From: PFJX01 sp044227325
GTDB taxonomy: Bacteria > Pseudomonadota > Gammaproteobacteria > Burkholderiales > Thiobacillaceae
Direction of reading: 5' to 3'
Assembly: GCA_044227325.1 (NCBI GenBank)
Contig: JBGAFI010000004.1
Coordinates: 259,479 to 323,478 of the forward strand
DNA: 64,000 nucleotides
Under the pieces are notes generated by a model that saw only the letters and a list, made by a program, of their open reading frames with translations, searched no databases and had not been told where the DNA came from. Positions within the stretch are counted from its first letter, which is position 1. The number at the start of each line of letters is the position of its first letter. Of the stretch, positions 33,616-41,999 are shown piece by piece. Position numbers and translations under genes: made by a program.

Positions 33616-34929
33616 CTACTTCAAGCCGTAGCGTTCCAGCTTGCGATACAGGGTGCGCTCGCTGACGCCGAGCAGATCGGCGACGGTGCGGCGGTGGCCG
33701 TCGTGGCGCGCGAGCAAATCGGCGATGTAGTCCTTCTCGGCGCCTTTCAGGCTGGGGTCGGAACGGCGCGGCGGTTTTTCCCGCGCGGATGCGACCGGCG
33801 CGTCCTGCTGGAAGACGATGTCGTCGGCGCCGATGAGGCTGTCCTGGCAGCGCAGCAGGGCGCGTTGCAGCAGGTTGCGCAGTTCCCGCACATTGCCGGG
33901 GAAATCGTAGTGCTTCAGTTTCTGGGCCGCCGCCTTGTCCAGATGGCAATGGGCGCGGCCGCCGCCGGCCATGCGCGCGAGCAGCACCTCCGCCAGGGCC
34001 GGGATGTCCTCGCGCCGGTCGCGCAGGGCGGGCAGCCGCACGTCGATGCCGGCGACCCGGTAATACAGGTCTTCCCGGAAGCGGCCCTGATCCACCCAAT
34101 CGAGCAGGTTGCGGTTGGTGGCGGCGACGATGCGCACGTCGGCGCGCAGGGTGTCGGTGCCGCCGACGCGGCGGAACTCGCCGGTCTCCAACACGCGCAG
34201 CAGTTTGGCTTGTTGCGGCATGGGGATTTCCGCGACCTCGTCCAGGAACAGGGTGCCGCCGTCGGCCAGCTCGTACAGGCCCTTCTTCATCGCCGCGCTG
34301 CCGGTGAAGGCGCCCCGCTCGTGGCCGAACAGCTCGTTCTCGAACATGGCCTCGGGCACCGCCGCGCAGTTGATGGCGACGAAGGGCCGCCCGGCCCGGG
34401 GCGAGCGCTCATGCAGAAAACGGGCGGCGAGCTCCTTGCCGACGCCGCTTTCGCCGTAGAGCAGGATGGAGGCCTCCGCCTCCGCCGCCCGCGCCAGGTT
34501 GTCGATGCAGGCGAGGAAGGCGGGCGAGTGGCCGACCATGCGCATGTCCTCGCAGCCCAGGGGCAGGTCCGCTTCCAGGGGATGCAGGACTTCGGCCAGG
34601 TACAGCCCGCCGTCCTCGCCCCGGATCGGGTGGCCCTTGATGCGGGCGCGGCTGGCGAGACCCTTGCCGTCGTAATGGGTGTGCAGCACCTCGCTGCCCT
34701 CGCCGCTGGCGAACAGGGTGAGGTGGGGGCACAACTCGCCGTTCTCGTGGCAGGGCCGGGGCGAATGGTGGGACACCTCGTGGCAACGGCGTTGCAGCAC
34801 CTCCTCCCGCTCCATGCCGTATTGCCGGCAATAGGCCGAGTTGGCGGCGACGATGCGGTAGTCCCGGTCGATGACCACCAGGGGGCGCTCGTTGATCTCG
34901 ATGAGGGAGGCCAGGTCGGCTAAGGGCAT
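33616..34929 (-). CDS. Sigma-54-dependent activator with N-terminal PAS domain
   Basis: A 437-residue enhancer-binding protein. The N-terminal PAS domain (about 8-120) contains a cysteine pattern C49, C60 and C67 (QRRCHEV, RPCHEN, ELCPHL) often seen in metal- or redox-linked PAS domains. The AAA+ domain has Walker A GESGVGKE (159-166), the sigma-54 contact loop GAFTGS (206-211; the consensus is GAFTGA) and Walker B GGTLFLDE. A Fis-type HTH ends the protein (RRTVADLLGVSERTLYRKLERYGLK). No receiver is present, so it likely responds directly to a signal. Its gene is divergent from the SQR operon, whose promoter region carries triple palindromes and a sigma-54 promoter, making it the likely activator. 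Confidence 0.93.
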   Translation of the reverse strand: MPLADLASLIEINERPLVVIDRDYRIVAANSAYCRQYGMEREEVLQRRCHEVSHHSPRPCHENGELCPHLTLFASGEGSEVLHTHYDGKGLASRARIKGHPIRGEDGGLYLAEVLHPLEADLPLGCEDMRMVGHSPAFLACIDNLARAAEAEASILLYGESGVGKELAARFLHERSPRAGRPFVAINCAAVPEAMFENELFGHERGAFTGSAAMKKGLYELADGGTLFLDEVAEIPMPQQAKLLRVLETGEFRRVGGTDTLRADVRIVAATNRNLLDWVDQGRFREDLYYRVAGIDVRLPALRDRREDIPALAEVLLARMAGGGRAHCHLDKAAAQKLKHYDFPGNVRELRNLLQRALLRCQDSLIGADDIVFQQDAPVASAREKPPRRSDPSLKGAEKDYIADLLARHDGHRRTVADLLGVSERTLYRKLERYGLK

Positions 34930-34946
34930 GTCTTTTCCGGACGATA

Positions 34947-34991
34947 TGACATGACAGATCGTAACGGTGTCATGACGTTCATGTCATGACA
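34947..34991. promoter_or_regulatory. Three TGTCATGACA-type palindromes (probable activator sites)
   Basis: Copies at 34947-34956 (TGACATGACA, one mismatch), 34968-34977 (TGTCATGACG, one mismatch) and 34982-34991 (perfect). They lie 60-105 bases upstream of the sigma-54 promoter and 18 bases from the start codon of the activator gene, so they could serve both activation of the SQR operon and autoregulation. Confidence 0.75.
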
Positions 34992-35021
34992 TTTTCCCCG
35001 CGCGAAACGGGCGCCCCATCG

Positions 35022-35034
35022 AATCAAACGCTTG
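35022..35034 (+). promoter_or_regulatory. Integration host factor site
   Basis: AATCAAACGCTTG is a full match to WATCAA-N4-TTR, between the palindromes and the -24/-12 promoter. Confidence 0.75.
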
Positions 35035-35049
35035 GCGCGCGCAGCGGCG

Positions 35050-35065
35050 TGGCATGGCCCTTGCA
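35050..35065 (+). promoter_or_regulatory. Sigma-54 promoter of the small protein/SQR operon
   Basis: TGGCATGGCCCTTGCA has GG and GC doublets with the required ten-base spacing and an intact TTGCA. The predicted start is near 35077, about 30 bases before the ATG at 35107. Confidence 0.88.
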
Positions 35066-35106
35066 ATAGTGTCCGCTCCGAACCTGTTAAAAGGATGGAG
35101 AGAGAC

Positions 35107-35310
35107 ATGACCGACAAGAAAAATTGGCATCTGCAACCCGGTGTGGCCATGAGCCCCGAAGTGGCCAACGAGGTGGCGAAGATCGCCTGCGCCCTGAAGA
35201 GCCTGTCCGCGTACACCACCTTCGCCATGGAACGCGAGGATTGCCCGGAAGACTTGCAGAAGATCGTCGAAGAAGGCCTGGACGCGATGACCCGCGTGTT
35301 CGTCTGGTAA
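35107..35310 (+). CDS. 67-residue protein upstream of SQR, function unknown
   Basis: A small soluble, mildly acidic protein of 67 residues with one Cys pair (C29 in KIACALKSLS and C47 in REDCPEDL) and predicted helical content. It has no signal peptide or membrane helix. The ATG at 35107 follows GGAG and AAGGA sequences and gives the only start downstream of the predicted transcription start. It is the first gene behind the sigma-54 promoter and is followed after 39 bases by the SQR gene, so it probably acts with it. I do not recognise the family. Confidence 0.75.
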   Translation: MTDKKNWHLQPGVAMSPEVANEVAKIACALKSLSAYTTFAMEREDCPEDLQKIVEEGLDAMTRVFVW

Positions 35311-35349
35311 GGCCCTGAAACCCCAAAACAAGCACTGGAGCATTCCTTA

Positions 35350-36618
35350 ATGGCACGCATCGTCATTCTCGGCGCCGGCATCGGCGGCATGTCCATGGCC
35401 TATGAAATGCGCGAAGAGGCCCGCGCGGAAGACAAGATCACCGTCGTCTCCAATCACCCGTTCTTCCAGTTCACCCCGTCCAACCCCTGGGTCGCGGTCA
35501 ACTGGCGCACGCGCGACGACATCACCCTGGAAGTCGCGCCCCTGCTGGAGCGGAAGGGCATCGAATTCATCGCCAGCGGCTGCAAGCGCGTGCACCCCGA
35601 GCGCAACGCCCTGGAACTGGAAGACGGGCGCGAGCTGGATTACGACTTTCTGATCATCGCCACCGGCCCCAAGCTGGCCTTCGACGAGGTGCCGGGACTG
35701 GGCCCCAACGGCCACACCAGCTCGGTCTGCCACGTGGACCACGCGGTGGAGTCCGGCAAGAAGTGGGAAAACTTCACCAAGGACCCGGGCCCCATCGTCG
35801 TCGGCGCGGTGCAGGGCGCCTCCTGCTACGGCCCCGCCTACGAGTTCGCCTTCATCATGGATACCGACCTCAAGCGCCGCAAGATTCGCGACAAGGTGCC
35901 CATGACCTTCGTCACCGCAGAACCCTACATCGGCCATCTCGGACTGGGCGGCGTGGGCGATTCCAAGGGCCTGCTGGAATCCGCGATGCGCGACCGCCAT
36001 GTGAAGTGGATCTGCAACGCGAAGGTCACCAAGGTGGAAGACGGCAAGATGTTCGTCGCCGAGCACAACGAGGACGGCACGCTGAAGAAGGAGCACGAGC
36101 TGCCCTTCAAGTACTCCATGATGCTGCCCGCCTTCAAGGGCATCGACGCGGTGTTCGGCATCGAGGGCCTGACCAACCCGCGCGGCTTCATCAGCATCGA
36201 CGCCTACCAGCGCAATCCCAAGTTCAACAACATCTACGGCGTCGGCGTGTGCGTCGCCATCCCGCCCGTGGAAGCCACCCCGGTGCCCACCGGCGCCCCC
36301 AAGACCGGCTACATGATCGAGACCATGGTGCGCGCCACCGCCCACAACATCCGCGCCGTCATGGACGGCAAGGAACCGGACCAGAAGGCCACCTGGAACG
36401 CGATCTGCCTGGCAGACTTCGGCGACACCGGCGCCGCCTTCGTCGCCCTGCCCCAGATTCCGCCGCGCAACGTGAACTGGTTCAAGGAAGGCAAGTGGGT
36501 GCACTTGGCCAAGATCGCCTTCGAGAAGTATTTCCTGCGCAAGATGAAGAAAGGCACCACCGAGCCCCTGTACGAGAAATACGTGCTGGGGGTGATGGGG
36601 ATCAAGAAGCTGAAGTAA
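35350..36618 (+). CDS. sqr: Sulfide:quinone oxidoreductase
   Basis: A 422-residue flavoprotein that would oxidise sulfide to sulfur or polysulfide and reduce quinone at the inner membrane. The FAD loop is ILGAGIGGMSMAYE (residues 6-19). Three cysteines fall where Acidithiobacillus ferrooxidans SQR has C128, C160 and C356: C127 in SSVCHVDHA, C159 in GASCYGPAYEF and C353 in AICLADFGD. VGVCVAIPPVE near 300 is a further family segment. The C-terminus (VNWFKEGKWVHLAKIAFEKYFL) resembles the membrane-binding helices. It is the second gene behind the sigma-54 promoter and is followed by a strong terminator. Confidence 0.9.
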   Translation: MARIVILGAGIGGMSMAYEMREEARAEDKITVVSNHPFFQFTPSNPWVAVNWRTRDDITLEVAPLLERKGIEFIASGCKRVHPERNALELEDGRELDYDFLIIATGPKLAFDEVPGLGPNGHTSSVCHVDHAVESGKKWENFTKDPGPIVVGAVQGASCYGPAYEFAFIMDTDLKRRKIRDKVPMTFVTAEPYIGHLGLGGVGDSKGLLESAMRDRHVKWICNAKVTKVEDGKMFVAEHNEDGTLKKEHELPFKYSMMLPAFKGIDAVFGIEGLTNPRGFISIDAYQRNPKFNNIYGVGVCVAIPPVEATPVPTGAPKTGYMIETMVRATAHNIRAVMDGKEPDQKATWNAICLADFGDTGAAFVALPQIPPRNVNWFKEGKWVHLAKIAFEKYFLRKMKKGTTEPLYEKYVLGVMGIKKLK

Positions 36619-36641
36619 GCGCGGTTCTCCGCGTGGGTTCC

Positions 36642-36672
36642 AGGGCGCCATTGCGGCGCCCTGTTTTTTTTT
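36642..36672 (+). terminator. Rho-independent terminator after sqr
   Basis: GGGCGCC and GGCGCCC arms around ATTGC, followed by TGTTTTTTTTT, 25 bases after the sqr stop. Confidence 0.9.
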
Positions 36673-37085
36673 GCGGCACGGCCTCGACGAGACCGGCCGC
36701 TCCTCCCCGGCATGCTGTCGCGCAACATGAAAACCGGTGGATTCCGTTGCCGAACCTGGACGCCGCGTCTAATTGTTTACCCTGACGCCATTTCCCTGAC
36801 CGCCGGAACGAAATCCGGACCTCATTTTGCCGAAAAGCATAATGAAATCAATATGTCTTTCGACATGTCCACAAAGCTTTCAAGGGCATTGAGCGAACGG
36901 CGGGATGCCTCTTGGAAGCCAGGCCCGGACTCGCGCTCCGGGTAACGGGATATACACAGTCCACCGCTCAAGTTGTGTCCGGCCAGCCGCTGGACTTTGT
37001 CCAAACGGCCCAGCGTGAGAAGATCAGCATCCTCTAATGTATTGATGCGCCTCGCCCGGCAGCGGCCGCGGCGGAGCCCCTGGAA
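36673..37085. other. Long spacer upstream of soeA
   Basis: About 410 bases with no convincing gene. The middle (36770-36900) is AT-richer than the surroundings. Inverted repeats TGTC-TTTC-GACA (36854-36865) and TGGAC-TTT-GTCCA (36991-37003) are candidate operators for the sulfite dehydrogenase operon. No sigma-54 element was found here. Confidence 0.4.
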
Positions 37086-40001
37086 ATGCGCGTGACCACC
37101 AGCCTTGCCGGCCAACGGGCCGGAGACGAAACCTCTCCCCTGCACGAGGAAGTCCGTACCACCACCTGCTACATGTGCGCCTGCCGCTGCGGCATCAAGG
37201 TGCACCTGAAGAACGGCGAGGTGCGCTTCATCGAGGGCAACCCCGAGCATCCGCTGAACCAGGGCGTGCTGTGCGCCAAGGGCTCCAGCGGCATCATGAA
37301 GCAGTATTCCCCCGCCCGCCTGACCCGGCCCCTGCGCCGCAAGGCGGGTTCGGACCGGGGCGCGGGGGAGTTCGAGCCCATCTCCTGGGAAGAGGCCTTC
37401 GCCATCCTGGAAGAGCGTCTGGGCAAGATCCGCTCCACCGATCCGAAGAAGTTCGCCCTGTTCACCGGGCGCGACCAGATGCAGGCGCTCACCGGCCTGT
37501 TCGCGCGCCAGTACGGCACGCCCAACTACGCGGCCCACGGCGGCTTCTGCTCGGTGAACATGGCGGCGGGCCTGATCTACACCATCGGCGGCTCGTTCTG
37601 GGAATTCGGCGGGCCGGACCTGGACCGGGCCAAGCTGTTCTTCATGCTGGGCACGGCGGAGGACCACCATTCCAATCCGATGAAGATGGCCCTGTCCAAG
37701 TTCAAAAGGAACGGCGGCCGCTTCATCTCCATCAACCCGGTGCGCACCGGCTACTCCGCCATCGCCGACGAGTGGGTGCCGATCCGCCCGGGCACCGACG
37801 GCGCCCTGCTGCTGGCGCTGATCCACGAGATCATCAAGCAGGGCCTGTACGACCGCGAATTCCTGGTCAACTACAGCAACTCGGCGGAACTGGTGAACCA
37901 GGATCCGTCCAGCCCGGAATACGGTATGTTCGTGCGCTTCGAGGTGCCGCCGGAAGAAGGCTGTTTCGACCCGCAGAACAAGCTGTGGTGGGACCGGGAG
38001 CTGAACCGGCCGGTGTCCACCCAGACCCCCGGCGTGGAGCCGCGCCTGATGGGCGACTTCAAGCTGGCGGACGGCACGCCGGTGAAACCCGCGTTCCAGT
38101 TGCTGTCCGAACGAGTGGAGCACTACACCCCGGAATGGGCCGCCGGCATCACCGGCATCCCGGTGGAGACCATCCGCCGCCTGGCCCATGAGATGGGCGT
38201 CACCGCGCGCGACCAGAAGATCGAGCTGCCCATCGCCTGGACCGACGTGTGGGACAACGAGCACAGCACGGTCACCGGCAACCCGGTGGCCTTCCACGCC
38301 ATGCGCGGCCTCGCGGCCCACTCCAACGGCTTCCACAGCATCCGCGCCCTGGGCATCCTCATGTCTCTCTTGGGCACCATCGACCGGCCCGGCGGGTTCC
38401 GCCACAAGGCGCCGTTTCCGCGTCCCATCCCGCCCTGCGCGAAGACGCCGAAGGGACCGGAAGACGTGCGGCCGGACACGCCGCTGAACGGCATGCCCCT
38501 GGGCTGGCCGGCCGACCCGGACGACCTGTTCGTGGACGCGGCGGGCCAGCCGGTGCGCATCGACAAGGCCTTCTCCTGGGAATATCCGCTCTCGGTGCAC
38601 GGCCTCATGCACAACGTCATCACCAACGCCTGGCGCGGCGATCCGTACAAGATCGACACCCTGCTGATCTTCATGGCGAACATGGCGTGGAACTCCACCA
38701 TGAACACGGTGGAGGTGCGCAAGATGCTGAACGACAAGGATGAAACCGGGGAATACAAGATCCCCTTCATCGTCGTCGCCGACGCCTTCCAGTCGGAAAC
38801 GACCGCCTTCGCCGATCTGATCCTGCCGGACACCACCTACCTGGAACGCCACGACGCCATGTCCATGCTGGACCGGCCCATTTCCGAATTCGACGGGCCG
38901 GTGGATTCGGTGCGCATTCCCGTGCTGCCGCCCACCGGCGAGTGCAAGCCGTTCCAGGAAGTGCTCATCGAGCTGGGTTCGCGCCTGAAGCTGCCCGCCT
39001 TCACCACGCCGGAAGGCAAGCGCAAGTACCGGGACTATCCGGACTTCATCACCCACTTCGAGACCGCGCCGGGTTCCGGCATCGGCTTCCTGGCGGGCTG
39101 GCGCGGCAAAGGCGGCGAGAAGTCCATGAAGGGCGAGCCCAACCCCAACCAATGGCAGATGTACGAGCAGAACAACTGCGTGTTCCACTACCACCTGCCC
39201 AAGTCCTACCAGTACATGCGCAACTGGAACCAGGGCTACCTGCAATGGGCCCAGGCCCACGGCATGACGCGCCACGCGGAACCCATCAACATCCACATCT
39301 ATTCCGAGGTATTGCAGAAATTCCGCCTCGCCGCCCAGGGCAAGACCGACGGTCGCCAGCCGCCGGAATCCCTGCGCAAGCGCGTCGAGACCTATTTCGA
39401 CCCGCTGCCCTTCTACTACGAGCCTCTGGAAGCCAGCCTCAGCGACAAGCACAAGTACCCCCTGAGCGCGGTGACGCAGCGCCCCATGGCCATGTATCAC
39501 TCCTGGGACAGCCAGAACGCCTGGCTCCGGCAGATCCACGCCTACAACCACCTCTATGTGAACCCGCTGGCGGCGCGCGCCCAGGGCATCGGCGACGGCG
39601 ACTGGATCTGGGTGGAAAGCCAGTGGGGCAAGGTGCGCTGCCTGGCCCGCTACTCCGAGGCGGTGGAACCCGGCACGGTGTGGACCTGGAACGCCATCGG
39701 CAAGGCCGCCGGCGCCTGGAACCTGGGTCCCAAGGCCAACGAAAGCCAGCAGGGCTTCCTGCTCAACCACCTGATCTCCGAGGAACTGCCCCCCAACGGG
39801 GACGGCGAGCACCTCTCCAACTCCGACCCGGTGACCGGCCAGGCCGCCTGGTACGACGTGCGGGTACGCATCCACAAGGCCGAGGATGGCGCCCACGACA
39901 CCTGGCCCCAGTTCGCCGCCGTGCCCCCCGCGCCGGGAACGACGCCAAGACGGCCGTGGCAGAGCTATTTCGCCGGCCTGTTCGGAGGTGGCCGCAAATG
40001 A
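37086..40001 (+). CDS. soeA: SoeA-like molybdopterin catalytic subunit (sulfite dehydrogenase)
   Basis: A 971-residue catalytic subunit of the DMSO-reductase family. The N-terminal [4Fe-4S] ligands are C28, C31, C35 and C63 (TTCYMCACRCG and GVLCAKG). TGRDQMQALTG, the Moco-binding blocks and a C-terminal dinucleotide-binding domain follow. There is no twin-arginine leader, which fits cytoplasm-facing SoeABC sulfite dehydrogenase rather than periplasmic relatives. With the iron-sulfur and NrfD-like genes behind it and SQR in front, sulfite oxidation to sulfate is the best reading. Polysulfide or thiosulfate reductase chemistry is the main alternative. The stop overlaps the next start by four bases. 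Confidence 0.88.
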   Translation: MRVTTSLAGQRAGDETSPLHEEVRTTTCYMCACRCGIKVHLKNGEVRFIEGNPEHPLNQGVLCAKGSSGIMKQYSPARLTRPLRRKAGSDRGAGEFEPISWEEAFAILEERLGKIRSTDPKKFALFTGRDQMQALTGLFARQYGTPNYAAHGGFCSVNMAAGLIYTIGGSFWEFGGPDLDRAKLFFMLGTAEDHHSNPMKMALSKFKRNGGRFISINPVRTGYSAIADEWVPIRPGTDGALLLALIHEIIKQGLYDREFLVNYSNSAELVNQDPSSPEYGMFVRFEVPPEEGCFDPQNKLWWDRELNRPVSTQTPGVEPRLMGDFKLADGTPVKPAFQLLSERVEHYTPEWAAGITGIPVETIRRLAHEMGVTARDQKIELPIAWTDVWDNEHSTVTGNPVAFHAMRGLAAHSNGFHSIRALGILMSLLGTIDRPGGFRHKAPFPRPIPPCAKTPKGPEDVRPDTPLNGMPLGWPADPDDLFVDAAGQPVRIDKAFSWEYPLSVHGLMHNVITNAWRGDPYKIDTLLIFMANMAWNSTMNTVEVRKMLNDKDETGEYKIPFIVVADAFQSETTAFADLILPDTTYLERHDAMSMLDRPISEFDGPVDSVRIPVLPPTGECKPFQEVLIELGSRLKLPAFTTPEGKRKYRDYPDFITHFETAPGSGIGFLAGWRGKGGEKSMKGEPNPNQWQMYEQNNCVFHYHLPKSYQYMRNWNQGYLQWAQAHGMTRHAEPINIHIYSEVLQKFRLAAQGKTDGRQPPESLRKRVETYFDPLPFYYEPLEASLSDKHKYPLSAVTQRPMAMYHSWDSQNAWLRQIHAYNHLYVNPLAARAQGIGDGDWIWVESQWGKVRCLARYSEAVEPGTVWTWNAIGKAAGAWNLGPKANESQQGFLLNHLISEELPPNGDGEHLSNSDPVTGQAAWYDVRVRIHKAEDGAHDTWPQFAAVPPAPGTTPRRPWQSYFAGLFGGGRK

Positions 40002-40723
40002 CCCAGCTCGCCCTCGTCATCGACCTCAACGTCTGTGTCGGCTGCCATGCCTGCGTCACCAGTTGCAAGCAATGGAACACCTCCGGCGCGGCCGGCCCGC
40101 TGTTCGACGACAACCCCTACGACAAGGACCCCACCGGCACCTTCTTCAACCGGGTGCAGACCTACGAGGTGGGCGAATATCCCTGCACCGAGACCCTGCA
40201 CTTCCCCAAGTCCTGCCTGCATTGCGAGGATCCGCCCTGCGTGCCGGTATGCCCCACGGGCGCCAGCTACAAGCGCAAGGAGGACGGCATCGTCCTGGTG
40301 GACTACGACAAGTGCATCGGCTGCAAGTACTGCTCCTGGGCCTGCCCCTACGGCGCGCGGGAGCTGGACGAGAAACAGCAGGTGATGAAGAAGTGCACCC
40401 TGTGCGTGGACCGCATCTACGACCAGAGCATTCCGGAGGATCGGCGCAAGCCCGCCTGCGTCATTTCCTGCCCCACCAGCGCGCGCCTGTTCGGCGACGT
40501 GCACGACCCGGAATCGGAAGTCTCCATCGCCATCCGCGAGAGCGGCGGCTACCCGCTCATGCCCGAGTGGGGCACCAAGCCGGCCAACCACTACCTGCCC
40601 CGGCGCAAGACCAAGATGCGCATCCACGAGGACGAGCTGGTGCGCGCCGACAACCCGCTCAAGAAGGAAGACATCCGCCACGAGGTCAGCAAGGACGCGA
40701 CCCTGGACGACTGGCTGATGTAA
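39998..40723 (+). CDS. soeB: SoeB-like iron-sulfur subunit
   Basis: A 241-residue electron-transfer subunit with four cubane-type cysteine sets: VCVGCHACVTSCKQWN, KSCLHCEDPPCVPVCP, KCIGCKYCSWACP and KCTLCVDR followed by KPACVISCP. It would carry electrons from the SoeA molybdenum site to the membrane subunit. The ATG at 39998 overlaps the soeA stop, so translation is coupled. The C-terminus is long and charged (KTKMRIHEDELVRAD), as in SoeB/PsrB-type proteins. Confidence 0.92.
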   Translation: MTQLALVIDLNVCVGCHACVTSCKQWNTSGAAGPLFDDNPYDKDPTGTFFNRVQTYEVGEYPCTETLHFPKSCLHCEDPPCVPVCPTGASYKRKEDGIVLVDYDKCIGCKYCSWACPYGARELDEKQQVMKKCTLCVDRIYDQSIPEDRRKPACVISCPTSARLFGDVHDPESEVSIAIRESGGYPLMPEWGTKPANHYLPRRKTKMRIHEDELVRADNPLKKEDIRHEVSKDATLDDWLM

Positions 40724-40767
40724 GGGCTGAGTTGGTGATCCTTCCCAACCTCCTTTGCCCTCGTGTT

Positions 40768-40864
40768 CCTCCCTTTGGAAAAGGGAGGACAGGGGGGATT
40801 CCTCTGCCACCCGCTAAGGTTCCAGTCCTTGAATCCCCCCCAGCCCCCCTTTTCCAAAGGGGGG
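40768..40864. repeat. Palindromic repeat, copy 3 (soeB/soeC spacer)
   Basis: Ends CCTCCCTTTGGAAAAGGGAGG and CCCCCCTTTTCCAAAGGGGGG, with inner GGGGGGATTC and GAATCCCCCC. It fills most of the gap between soeB and soeC, so the transcript passes through a strong potential hairpin. Confidence 0.88.
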
Positions 40865-40904
40865 AGAAAACCCGCGTCACCTGTATTCAATATTTGGAAT
40901 TGAC

Positions 40905-41876
40905 ATGCACCCCGCCATCTCCGTCGTCTTACTGACCACCCTGCTCGGCGTCGGCCAGGGCCTGTTCCTCGCCCTCTTCTCCAGCCAGGCCTACACCAGC
41001 GTCAACGTGCTGCCCACCCAGCCGGGCAACTACTACGCGTTGGGCGGACTGATCGCCGTGCTGTTTCTGGCCGGCGGCCTGATCGCCTCCTTTTTCCACC
41101 TGGGCCACCCGGAGCGGGCCTGGCGCGCGGCCACCCAGTGGCGCACCTCCTGGCTGTCGCGGGAGGTCATCGCCCTGCCGGCGGTCATGGGCCTGATCGC
41201 CCTCTATGCCCTGGTCAACTGGCTGGGCCTGGACTACGACCTCTATGACATCGGCATGCCGGACCAGGTGGCCCTGAGCGTCGGCGTGATCGCCGTGATC
41301 GCGACCCTGGCCCTGTTCGTGTGCACCGGCATGATCTACGCCGCCATCAAATTTCTGCAGGAATGGGCCAGCCCGCTCACCGTGGTGAACTACTTCCTGC
41401 TCGGCACCGCCTCCGGCTTCACCTTCGCCAGCGCCTACGCCGCGCTGCGCGCCCCCGACCTGGCGCCGTTCTACGGCGGCTGGGCCATCGCCCTGAGCCT
41501 GGCGGCCCTGCTCACCCGCGCCGCTTCGCTGATTCGCAACGCCCGCATCAAGCGGGTCTCCACCCTGCAAACCGCCATCGGCGTGCGCCATACCCACGTG
41601 CAGCAACGCTCCATGGGCATGATGGGCGGCGCCTACAACACCCGGGAATACTTCCACGGGCGCACCCTCGCCTTCCTGAAATCGGTGAAATGGGTCTTCC
41701 TGGTCCTGGCCTTCCCCGTGCCGGTGCTGCTGCTCTGGGCGGGGCTGGCGGGCGGTGGCGCCCAGATACTGATGCTGGCCTTCGCCATGCAATACCTGGG
41801 CCTGCTGTTCGAGCGCTGGTTCTTCTTCGCCCAGGCCAACCATCCCCAGAATCTGTACTACCAAGTGGTGGGCTGA
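40905..41876 (+). CDS. soeC: SoeC-like membrane anchor (DmsC/NrfD type)
   Basis: A 323-residue membrane protein with about eight hydrophobic helices, of the DmsC quinone-interacting family. It should pass electrons between the SoeB clusters and the quinone pool. It begins MHPAISVVLLTTLLGVGQGLFLALF and includes ASFFHLGHPERAWRA, the conserved loop with His and Arg characteristic of DmsC-type anchors. It ends near FFAQANHPQNLYYQVVG. It is separated from soeB by a 180-base spacer that holds a palindromic repeat. Confidence 0.9.
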   Translation: MHPAISVVLLTTLLGVGQGLFLALFSSQAYTSVNVLPTQPGNYYALGGLIAVLFLAGGLIASFFHLGHPERAWRAATQWRTSWLSREVIALPAVMGLIALYALVNWLGLDYDLYDIGMPDQVALSVGVIAVIATLALFVCTGMIYAAIKFLQEWASPLTVVNYFLLGTASGFTFASAYAALRAPDLAPFYGGWAIALSLAALLTRAASLIRNARIKRVSTLQTAIGVRHTHVQQRSMGMMGGAYNTREYFHGRTLAFLKSVKWVFLVLAFPVPVLLLWAGLAGGGAQILMLAFAMQYLGLLFERWFFFAQANHPQNLYYQVVG

Positions 41877-41999
41877 GGAGGTTGCGGCTTCGCCACGCAG
41901 CAGGCCGCGGCGTCCCGCGCAACGCGAGTAAGCTGACGGGCGAAACTTCCGGCGGGTAAAACCGTCTCTCAGGATCAAACTTCCCGCTCGAGGTCCACC

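Noticed and set aside
36822..39896. Minus-strand frame of about 1000 codons opposite soeA
   Set aside because: Antisense shadow of soeA; the real strand carries the full set of Fe-S and Moco motifs.
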